This document shows, piece by piece, positions 5,861 through 10,404 of a stretch of 10,404 nucleotides of DNA. Source of the DNA: Anaerolineae bacterium. GTDB taxonomy: Bacteria > Chloroflexota > Anaerolineae > B4-G1. The stretch spans positions 1 to 10,404 of the forward strand of contig JAUWNP010000150.1 of assembly GCA_030612585.1 (NCBI GenBank), in the 5' to 3' direction. The notes beneath the pieces are model-generated. The model was not told where the DNA came from, ran no database searches, and saw only the letters and a program-made list of their open reading frames with translations. A program made the translations under genes and the position numbers. Every line of letters begins with the position of its first letter. Positions within the stretch are counted from its first letter, which is position 1.

Positions 5861-6418
5861 ATGGGGTTGCGGGATGACGTGGCGAAGGTGTTGATCTCTG
5901 AGGACGTGCTGCAGGCGCGGGTGGCGGAACTGGGGCGGGCGATCAACGCGACGTACACTGACGATGACCGGCCGCTTCTGGTCTGCGTGCTCAAAGGGGC
6001 GTTTGTGTTCCTGGCCGACCTGACGCGCCATCTGGAGATGCGCCACGCAGTGGACTTTATGGAGATCTCCTCCTACGGCACGGCGACGCGCAGCAGCGGT
6101 GTGGTACGCATTCTCTTGGATCTGGAACAGAACATCGAGGGGCGGCACGTGCTGATCGTGGAAGACATCATTGACTCGGGCCGCACGCTGGACTACATCA
6201 CGCGCAACCTGCGGACGCGGAGACCGGCCAGCCTGCGGGTGTGCTCGCTCCTGAGCAAGCCTTCCCGCCGCGAGATTGACGTGCCGGTGGACTTTGTGGG
6301 CTTTGAGATTCCAGACGAGTTTGTGATAGGGTATGGGCTGGATTTCGCGGAGGAGTACCGAAATTTACCGTTTATCGGAGTATTGAAGGAAGAAGTGTAT
6401 GCGGGCAATGAACAATGA
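5861..6418 (+). CDS. hpt: Hypoxanthine phosphoribosyltransferase, copy 2
   Basis: A 185-residue paralog of the gene just upstream, with the more canonical PRPP motif IVEDIIDSGRTLD (core VEDIIDSG at 6158-6181), CVLKGAFVFLADLTRHL, SSY in the mobile loop, and GFEIPDEFVIGYGLDFAEEY then RNLPFIGVLKEEVY at the C-terminus. It retains phenylalanine (DEF) where copy 1 has tryptophan, so the two may prefer different bases. The ATG at 5861 lies five bases after the copy 1 stop and uses GGGAG from the octamer repeat as ribosome binding site. The last residues, NEQ, and the TGA come from CAATGAA heptamers. It is the last gene before the strong terminator at 6448. Substrate preference (hypoxanthine, guanine or xanthine) cannot be set from sequence. 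Confidence 0.92.
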   Translation: MGLRDDVAKVLISEDVLQARVAELGRAINATYTDDDRPLLVCVLKGAFVFLADLTRHLEMRHAVDFMEISSYGTATRSSGVVRILLDLEQNIEGRHVLIVEDIIDSGRTLDYITRNLRTRRPASLRVCSLLSKPSRREIDVPVDFVGFEIPDEFVIGYGLDFAEEYRNLPFIGVLKEEVYAGNEQ

Positions 6419-6442
6419 GACAATGATTCAATGAACAATGGG
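6406..6442 (+). repeat. CAATGAA heptamer repeat at the hpt copy 2 end
   Basis: Units CAATGAA (6406), CAATGAG (6413), CAATGAT (6421), CAATGAA (6429) and CAATGGG (6436) occur at 7- or 8-base spacing. The TGA stop at 6416-6418 lies in the second unit. Confidence 0.88.
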
Positions 6443-6447
6443 GGATG

Positions 6448-6486
6448 AAAAGCCGCCGGTGACTCCCCAGTCACCGGCGGCTTTTT
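6448..6486. terminator. Strong bidirectional intrinsic terminator
   Basis: The left arm AAAAGCCGCCGGTGACT (6448-6464) is perfectly complementary to 6469-6485, with a CCCC loop, and is followed by T residues. The A-tract on the left gives the matching U-tract on the minus strand. It ends the rplU-hpt operon on one side and the CBS-domain gene on the other. Confidence 0.95.
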
Positions 6487-6524
6487 GGTTGCTCGTTGCT
6501 GGTTACTGGATGCTCGATTCTGCC

Positions 6525-7169
6525 CTACGCCTCTCGCACGTCCAGTATCTTTAATCCCAGATCCTCCATCGCAGAGACCAGTTGATCCATAGGCACCTCA
6601 GCAACTTTGATCATGAGTTCACGGTTGGTAGGATCCTCGCCCATCATAGTACCCAGGGCAATGATGCTACCGTCCATCCCGGCGATTGCGCCAGCGATCT
6701 TGGCCAGTATTCCCTTTTCTGCTGGGATTAACATGCTCAGGCGAATCCCACCATCTCGTGCCCCCAGCATCTCCACAAAGACCTTGAACAGATCGGTCTC
6801 GGTGATGATGCCCACCAGTTTATCGTCCCGCATCACCGGAAGACCACCGACCTTGCAGTCGGCCATGATGCGGGCTGCTTCCTCCAGGGGAGTATCCTCA
6901 GTGACAGTGATCATCTCCCTTGTCATAATGTCCCGCATCTTGATTTGCGAGAGCAGGTAGGGAATCTCCCACATGCTCAACGTGGTGGCTGGCGAAGGGG
7001 AGGCTTTCATCAGATCCAACTCCGAGACGATGCCTACCAACCGGCTGTGTTTGTCCAGTATCGGCAAGCGCCGGATTCTTTCGTCCCGCATCGTTCGTAG
7101 TGCCCTGTCAACAGAGGTGCCCTCTGTTGCTGTGATGGGACGCGGGGTCATTCTGTCTCCTACTAACAT
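6525..7169 (-). CDS. CBS-CBS-ACT domain protein (AcuB-like)
   Basis: A 214-residue cytoplasmic regulatory protein. CBS domain 1 covers about residues 1-60 (VGDRMTPRPITATEGTSVD and RIRRLPILDKHSRLVGIVSE). CBS domain 2 covers about 77-135 (MRDIMTREMITVTEDTPLEE, VGGLPVMRDDKLVGIITETD). An ACT-like domain follows (about 140-214; SMLIPAEKGILAKIAGAI). CBS pairs usually bind adenine nucleotides and ACT domains bind amino acids, so it probably senses small molecules. AcuB of Bacillus has this layout, but there are no acetoin-utilisation neighbours here, so the symbol is withheld. The start at 7169 has GGAGG seven bases upstream on the minus strand and its own promoter (7221-7249). The gene converges on hpt copy 2 at the shared terminator. 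Confidence 0.9.
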   Translation of the reverse strand: MLVGDRMTPRPITATEGTSVDRALRTMRDERIRRLPILDKHSRLVGIVSELDLMKASPSPATTLSMWEIPYLLSQIKMRDIMTREMITVTEDTPLEEAARIMADCKVGGLPVMRDDKLVGIITETDLFKVFVEMLGARDGGIRLSMLIPAEKGILAKIAGAIAGMDGSIIALGTMMGEDPTNRELMIKVAEVPMDQLVSAMEDLGLKILDVREA

Positions 7170-7220
7170 TTCTCAGCCTCCTTGGTTTGTGATTAGACAC
7201 TGATTATCAATGATAGGGTT

Positions 7221-7249
7221 ATTGTACTCGCATCAATCGAATCTGGCAA
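7221..7249 (-). promoter_or_regulatory. Promoter of the CBS-ACT gene
   Basis: On the minus strand TTGCCA (7244-7249), a 17-bp spacer and TACAAT (7221-7226) match consensus at five of six positions each. The predicted leader is about 45 nt. Overlapping palindromes TGATTATCA (7201-7209) and ATCAATGAT (7206-7214) near the predicted start of transcription could be an operator, but this is weak. Confidence 0.65.
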
Positions 7250-7320
7250 CTGCCGGACGCCGTATCCAGCATTGAACGGCGAGAGACTGCCAACATTCTA
7301 TGCCCTCCGGCCTCCGAGTT

Positions 7321-7352
7321 GTTCATTGTTCCATTGTTTCATTGTTCATTGA
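7321..7352 (-). repeat. CAATGAA heptamer repeat at the amidohydrolase end
   Basis: Read on the minus strand: two CAATGAA units, then ACAATGG and AACAATG. The first unit supplies the codons for NEQ and the TGA stop of the minus-strand amidohydrolase, so the repeat has the same orientation relative to its gene as the + strand copies. Confidence 0.88.
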
Positions 7353-8679
7353 CCCGCTTCCACATCTGCGCCGCCAACTCTCGCGACCGGGCGGTGATGG
7401 CCTCCTCGTCGAGCGTGAGTAGCGTGCGGTCGCGCATCAGCACCCGCCCGGCGCAGACGGTGGCCGTGATCGCTGAGGCCTCGGCGCCGAAGAGCAAGTG
7501 CCAGGGCAGGTTCCCCGCCGTAAGCGGCGTTGTGGGGTGGTAGTCGAGGAATACCAGGTCAGCAGCCGCGCCCTCGCACAGCTCCCCCAGCCTCGAGTCA
7601 GGCCAGAAGACGCGGGCCAGGCGACCGTTTTCGGCGTAAGCCAGCCGCATCACCAGGTCTCCGGGCATCGCGCGGGGGTCGCGCTGGGCTAGTTTGTGCA
7701 CCAGATAGGCGGCTTTCATCTCGGCGAACATCTGGTTGGAGAAGCCGTCGTTGCCCAGGCCGACGTTGACGCCGGCGCGCAGCAGCGCCTCCACCGGAGC
7801 CACCCCCACGCCGTTGTTCATGTTCGAGCGCGGCTGGTGCGTGACCCACGTGCTGGTCTTCGCCAGCAGTTCGCTCTCGCTCTGGTCTACGTGGACGCAG
7901 TGGGCGGCGATGGTGCGAGGGCCGAGGATGTCCGCGTCGTGCAACCGCTTTATGACGCGCTTGCCGGACTTGTGCAGGGAGTCCTCCTGATCGGCCACGT
8001 CCTCGGCGGCGTGGACGTGGAAGCCCAGGCCGCACGCTTCTGCCGCGCTGACACAGTCTGCGAGTGTCTCATCTGAGAGCGTCAGCGAGGCGTGGAGGCC
8101 GAACGTGGCGGCAATTTGGGATTTGGGATTTGGGATTTGGGATTTCGCGAAGCGCACGTTTTCGGCGATGCCCGCCCGCGCCCGTTCCGCCCCATCCCGG
8201 TCGGTGACCTCGTAGCACAGGCAGGCGCGCAGCCCGGCCTCCTGCACTGCCCCGGCGATGGCGTCCAGCGAGCCCTCGATACTGTTGGGGCTGGCGTGAT
8301 GGTCAATCAGCGTGGTCGTGCCGTGGCGGATCGCATCCACCAGGCAGACCAGCGCCGAGTAGCGCACGTCCTCCAGCGTGAGTGCCTTGTCCAGCCGCCA
8401 CCAGAGACGCTCCAGGATCTGGGGGAAATTGGCTGCGGGCTCGCCGGGGATAGCCATCCCACGGGCAAAGGCCCCGTAGAAATGAGTGTGAGCGCATAAG
8501 GAGGCCGGGAGTACCAGTTGGCCCGCTGCATCCCAGCGCTCGGCGTTGGGGTAACTGGCGCTCAGTTCGGCGGTTGTGCCGAGCGCAGCGATACAATCGT
8601 CCTCAATGAGTAGCGCACCATCCTTGATGAGGCGCGGTTCATCGCCTAGAGTGGCTAAACGAGCGTGAGTGACAAGCAT
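7339..8679 (-). CDS. ssnA: SsnA-family amidohydrolase
   Basis: A 446-residue member of the metal-dependent amidohydrolase superfamily, closest by eye to SsnA (TIGR03314): FYGAFARGM, WWRLDKALTLEDVRYSALVC, TLIDHHASP and RSNMNN. Predicted metal ligands are His64 and His66 (CAHTHF), His223 (FHVHAAED), His260 (AAHCVHV) and Asp311 (GNDGF), with Glu226 as a likely catalytic acid. SsnA is linked to selenium-dependent hydroxylase loci in some bacteria, but its substrate is unknown and no such genes are present here. The ATG at 8679 is preceded by GGAGGTG on the minus strand. Residues 179-189 (KSQIPNPKSQI) are a translated GGGATTT heptamer repeat, and the last residues NEQ come from another repeat. It may instead be a guanine- or pterin-type deaminase. 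Confidence 0.88.
   Translation of the reverse strand: MLVTHARLATLGDEPRLIKDGALLIEDDCIAALGTTAELSASYPNAERWDAAGQLVLPASLCAHTHFYGAFARGMAIPGEPAANFPQILERLWWRLDKALTLEDVRYSALVCLVDAIRHGTTTLIDHHASPNSIEGSLDAIAGAVQEAGLRACLCYEVTDRDGAERARAGIAENVRFAKSQIPNPKSQIAATFGLHASLTLSDETLADCVSAAEACGLGFHVHAAEDVADQEDSLHKSGKRVIKRLHDADILGPRTIAAHCVHVDQSESELLAKTSTWVTHQPRSNMNNGVGVAPVEALLRAGVNVGLGNDGFSNQMFAEMKAAYLVHKLAQRDPRAMPGDLVMRLAYAENGRLARVFWPDSRLGELCEGAAADLVFLDYHPTTPLTAGNLPWHLLFGAEASAITATVCAGRVLMRDRTLLTLDEEAITARSRELAAQMWKRVNEQ
8114..8145. repeat. ATTTGGG heptamer repeat inside the amidohydrolase gene
   Basis: Four ATTTGGG units plus ATTT on the + strand, in antisense to the gene, are translated as KSQIPNPKSQI (residues 179-189). 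The segment lies in a variable loop between ENVRF and ATFGLHASLTLS, and the frame is kept on both sides. Confidence 0.95.
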
Positions 8680-8713
8680 GGGGACACCTCCACAGTTGAT
8701 GGTTACAGTTACT

Positions 8714-8741
8714 ATTGTACTGAATAATCCACATAAGGCAA
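8714..8741 (-). promoter_or_regulatory. Promoter of the amidohydrolase gene
   Basis: On the minus strand TTGCCT (8736-8741), a 16-bp spacer and TACAAT (8714-8719). It resembles the promoter of the CBS-ACT gene (TTGCCA, 17 bp, TACAAT). Confidence 0.6.
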
Positions 8742-8755
8742 GTGAGCATACTCTT

Positions 8756-8801
8756 AGACCTCCGAGGTTTTAGGCAGCGGAGGGTGAAACCTCGGAGGTC
8801 T
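8756..8801. repeat. Perfect 15-bp inverted repeat AGACCTCCGAGGTTT
   Basis: The left arm at 8756-8770 is exactly complementary to 8787-8801, with a 16-nt loop (8771-8786). Each arm is itself partly palindromic (CCTCCGAGG is close to symmetric). It is followed only by a short TTTC, so the terminator role is weak. Confidence 0.88.
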
Positions 8802-8831
8802 TTCGGACGGGTAATCACTAGCCAGGTACGG

Positions 8832-8860
8832 TTGCACTTTTGCGCGCGGTGTGATACACT
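8832..8860 (+). promoter_or_regulatory. Candidate extended -10 promoter of the HU-rnhA pair
   Basis: TTGCAC (8832-8837), a 17-bp spacer and TACACT (8855-8860) preceded by TGA, giving an extended -10. Both boxes are imperfect. If used, the leader to the HU start would be about 150 nt and would contain the ACGAAA repeat block. Confidence 0.45.
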
Positions 8861-8865
8861 CTTCA

Positions 8866-8945
8866 CGACGCGAAAGCCACGAAATGGACGAAAGAGACGA
8901 AAGGTTCTCGTGCGTTTCGCGCCCTTTCGTGCCCTTCGTGTTTCA
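8866..8945. repeat. Inverted block of ACGAAA-type repeats
   Basis: The left half (8866-8903) has ACGCGAAAG, CACGAAATG, GACGAAAG and GACGAAAGG units. The right half (8907-8945) has the complementary units TGCGTTTCG, CCTTTCGTG and CCTTCGTGTTT. Together they can fold into a long imperfect hairpin. This CACGAAGG/CACGAAAG type is a dispersed repeat in several bacterial phyla. Confidence 0.75.
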
Positions 8946-9015
8946 GGATGCCACCCAGGCGGAGTTGGGGGCGCAGCCGCCATCGGTGCTGGATCGGGCG
9001 TTTTCGGGGGAAGTT

Positions 9016-9279
9016 ATGAGCGAGCGGGTTGACAAGAATGAACTGGTGAACCGGGCATCCCAGCGGGTCGGGAGAGACACAGATACCGTGCGGGAAGTTG
9101 TAGAAGCCACACTCGAAGAAATCTACGAGGCTTTGAAGCAGGGAGAGTGCGTCTCCCTGCGCAACTTCGGAACCTTCTACGTCAGGCCGCAACGAGACGC
9201 CTGGGTCTTCAAGTTCAGGGCGTCCCAACGACTGCGGAAGTTGTTTGGCTGGTCGTCTTCGTACAAAGGGAAACTGTAG
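9016..9279 (+). CDS. HU/IHF-family DNA-binding protein with shortened beta-arm
   Basis: An 87-residue protein. The first 55 or so residues fit HU well ([20 protein letters not shown], then [25 protein letters not shown]). Histone-like HU bends and compacts DNA as a dimer. After GTFYVR the usual DNA-embracing arm of about 20 residues with the intercalating proline is missing; instead [10 protein letters not shown] leads straight to [20 protein letters not shown], a C-terminal block I associate with Chloroflexota HU-like proteins. The ATG at 9016 is preferred over the longer frame open from 8851 because it starts at the family N-terminus and has GGGGGA just upstream (9006-9011). The stop lies one base before the RNase H start, so the two are probably translationally coupled. 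Confidence 0.85.
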   Translation: MSERVDKNELVNRASQRVGRDTDTVREVVEATLEEIYEALKQGECVSLRNFGTFYVRPQRDAWVFKFRASQRLRKLFGWSSSYKGKL

Positions 9280-9280
9280 C

Positions 9281-10261
9281 ATGTCCCAGCCTCTATTCGG
9301 TCCAGACACATTGAGCGACGGCTCTCCGCCTCAGGTGGCCGTCTACACCGACGGCGGCTGCGATCCCAACCCTGGCCCTGGCGGCTGGGGCGCGATCATC
9401 CGCTGGTCTGGCCGGGAGTGGGTGCTCAGCGGCAACGACCCTGCCACTACCAACAACCGCATGGAACTTCACGCCGCGGCAGCGGCGCTGGCATTGCTGG
9501 AAGGGCTGCTCGGCCGCTGTCAGGTGGATCTCCACACCGACTCCCAGTACCTGCGCCAGGGTATCACCGAGTGGATAGACGGCTGGGTGGGCCGTGGCTG
9601 GCGCACCAGCGACAGGCAACCGGTCAAGAACCAGGACCTGTGGCGCGTGCTCCACCGGCTGACTCAGGCGCACGACGTGACCTGGCACTGGCTCAAGGGG
9701 CACGCCGGGCACCCCCTCAACGAGCGGGCCGACCGGCTGGCGGCCGAGGCGTTGCGGGCGCTCCAGCGTGGGCCAGGTGCGCCTGATGCGCATCAACCCA
9801 ACGACGACGAGCGGCCCAGCGTCGAAATCTGCGTCAAGGCCTCCTGCCGGGGTGCTCAGGGACAGGGCGGCTGGGGGGCCGTGCTGCGTTTGGGCGAGCA
9901 CACCAAGTCCCTCAGTGGAGGCGAACCGACGACGACGGCCAACGCCATGCTCATCCGTGGCGCGGCCGAACCGCTGCGGGCGTTGACCAAGCCGTGCCGC
10001 GTGACTCTCTACTCCGACGCCAAATACCTGATCAGTGGCGCTTCGCGCTGGGTGAAGGGCTGGCAGGCTCGCGGCTGGCAGACCAGGGACGGCAAGCCGG
10101 TCGCCAACCGGGCCGAGTGGGAAGCGCTTTTGGAAGCCGCCCGTCCGCACCACGTCACCTGGCTGCAGGTCAAGGGAGACACTGCTCCCGCCGACCTGGC
10201 CTGGGCCGGCGAGTTGGCAGCCCAGGCCGCTGGACAACGAACAGTGAACAATGACCAGTGA
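9281..10261 (+). CDS. Tandem RNase HI protein: active N-terminal and degenerate C-terminal domain
   Basis: A 326-residue protein with two RNase HI domains. Domain 1 (about 18-160) has the full catalytic set, Asp24 ([16 protein letters not shown]), Glu62 (NNRMELHA), Asp87 (TDSQYL) and Asp151 (NERADRLA), plus His141, and should cut RNA in RNA-DNA hybrids. A polar linker (about 163-180) leads to domain 2 (about 181-317). This aligns along its length ([39 protein letters not shown]), but the catalytic positions read Lys186, Leu224, Asp246 and Gly310, with Asp300 for His; only one carboxylate remains. Domain 2 is probably a non-catalytic binding or dimerisation module. The ATG at 9281 follows AAAGGGA (9266-9272) and lies one base after the HU-like gene. 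The final residues NNDQ and the TGA are written by heptamer repeats. Confidence 0.93.
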   Translation: MSQPLFGPDTLSDGSPPQVAVYTDGGCDPNPGPGGWGAIIRWSGREWVLSGNDPATTNNRMELHAAAAALALLEGLLGRCQVDLHTDSQYLRQGITEWIDGWVGRGWRTSDRQPVKNQDLWRVLHRLTQAHDVTWHWLKGHAGHPLNERADRLAAEALRALQRGPGAPDAHQPNDDERPSVEICVKASCRGAQGQGGWGAVLRLGEHTKSLSGGEPTTTANAMLIRGAAEPLRALTKPCRVTLYSDAKYLISGASRWVKGWQARGWQTRDGKPVANRAEWEALLEAARPHHVTWLQVKGDTAPADLAWAGELAAQAAGQRTVNNDQ

Positions 10262-10284
10262 ACAATGAACAATGACCAATGACC
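10240..10284 (+). repeat. AACAATG/ACCAATG heptamer repeat at the RNase H end
   Basis: Six uninterrupted 7-bp units: AACAGTG, AACAATG, ACCAGTG, AACAATG, AACAATG, ACCAATG, then ACC. The RNase H stop TGA (10259-10261) bridges the third and fourth units. Confidence 0.95.
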
Positions 10285-10302
10285 TGTAGAGTCCATTAAT
10301 GA

Positions 10303-10363
10303 TGTACCCTTAACAGTCCAGAATAAGTGTACCCCCTGCCTGCACTAGAAAGCGTGGTATAGT
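10303..10363 (+). mobile_element. Candidate left end of an insertion sequence
   Basis: TGTACCC occurs at 10303-10309 and again at 10328-10334. TGTACCCTTAACAGTCCAG resembles terminal repeats of some DDE-transposase elements. CTGCCT (10336-10341) and TATAGT (10358-10363) with a 16-bp spacer form a candidate promoter toward the gene at 10398. The element's other end is outside the window, so the boundary and family are unproven. Confidence 0.35.
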
Positions 10364-10396
10364 TCTCTCCTGAAACCTTTGACATAAGGAGAGAAC
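10362..10396 (+). promoter_or_regulatory. Hairpin that would sequester a ribosome binding site
   Basis: GTTCTCTCCT (10362-10371) is perfectly complementary to AGGAGAGAAC (10387-10396), with a 15-nt loop. The right arm contains the Shine-Dalgarno AGGAG six bases before the ATG at 10398. A transcript starting about seven bases after the -10 box (near 10370) would lack nearly all of the left arm, whereas read-through RNA would contain it. Confidence 0.7.
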
Positions 10397-10397
10397 G

Positions 10398-10404
10398 ATG
10401 ACGC
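10398..10404 (+). CDS. Start of an unidentified gene, cut by the window end
   Basis: Only ATGACGC is visible. The case for a gene is AAGGAGAG at 10386-10393 at good spacing and a candidate promoter upstream. The setting suggests a transposase, but nothing in the coding sequence can confirm this. Confidence 0.45.

Larger units (their letters stand above)
8680..9015. other. Divergent intergenic region, repeat-rich
   Basis: About 336 bp without a convincing gene. From left to right it holds the minus-strand amidohydrolase ribosome binding site and promoter, an AGACCTCCGAGGTTT palindrome, a candidate + strand promoter (8832-8860), and an inverted block of ACGAAA-type repeats (8866-8945). A reading frame open from 8851 joins the HU-like gene, but its first 55 codons are repeat-derived and unlike HU, so I treat them as untranslated. 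Confidence 0.7.

Noticed and set aside
7258..7281. CGCCGT/ACGGCG hairpin as terminator of the amidohydrolase gene
   Set aside because: The stem is only six pairs with a 12-base loop and has no T-tract on the minus strand.
8851..9015. N-terminal extension of the HU-like protein
   Set aside because: The extra residues come from the ACGAAA repeat block and a ribosome binding site precedes the internal ATG at 9016. Kept only as a remote alternative.
9293..10279. Long minus-strand open frame opposite the RNase H gene
   Set aside because: The + strand has complete RNase H motifs. The antisense frame begins in the heptamer repeat (VIVHCSL-type peptide) and is a shadow favoured by high GC.
1..10404. 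tRNA, rRNA or riboswitch
   Set aside because: No stretch shows tRNA arms, rRNA signature sequences or a known riboswitch core by eye; a covariance-model scan would be needed to exclude a small RNA.

Overview
The window is GC-rich bacterial chromosome with dense, short-spaced genes and strong Shine-Dalgarno sites. It most resembles a Chloroflexota (Anaerolineae-like) genome. The reasons are the radical-SAM/DUF2344 pair next to rplU-rpmA, an L31 followed by tdk, an HU variant with a shortened arm and a GWSS-type C-terminus, and many short tandem repeats inside and between ordinary genes. The phylum is an inference; no marker search was possible.

Left part (1-3321, + strand): the 3' portion of a TIGR03960-type radical SAM protein, with an apparent reading-frame change in a C/G hairpin repeat; an M29 aminopeptidase; and the DUF2344 (TIGR03936) partner of the radical SAM protein. 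Centre (3318-6486, + strand): a near-consensus promoter, whose -35 box overlaps the DUF2344 stop codon, drives rplU-rpmA-rpmE-tdk-hpt-hpt. This run ends at a strong bidirectional terminator shared with the convergent minus-strand genes. The L31 protein carries a C-terminal domain that looks like the RNA polymerase alpha C-terminal domain.

Right part: two minus-strand genes, a CBS-CBS-ACT protein and an SsnA-family amidohydrolase, each with its own promoter of similar sequence. A repeat-filled divergent region follows, then a + strand pair of an HU-like protein and a tandem RNase H protein whose second domain has lost most catalytic residues. The last 120 bases look like the left end of an insertion sequence, with a hairpin that would hide the ribosome binding site of a gene starting at 10398.

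The unifying oddity is the repeats. At least seven short repeat or palindrome families occur in about 10 kb. Several are translated as parts of conserved proteins. One heptamer family (CAATGAA/CAATGAC) forms the last codons and the stop codon of four different genes, always in the sense orientation. The best candidates for something new are this stop-codon repeat, the L31-alphaCTD fusion, and the active-plus-dead RNase H fusion.
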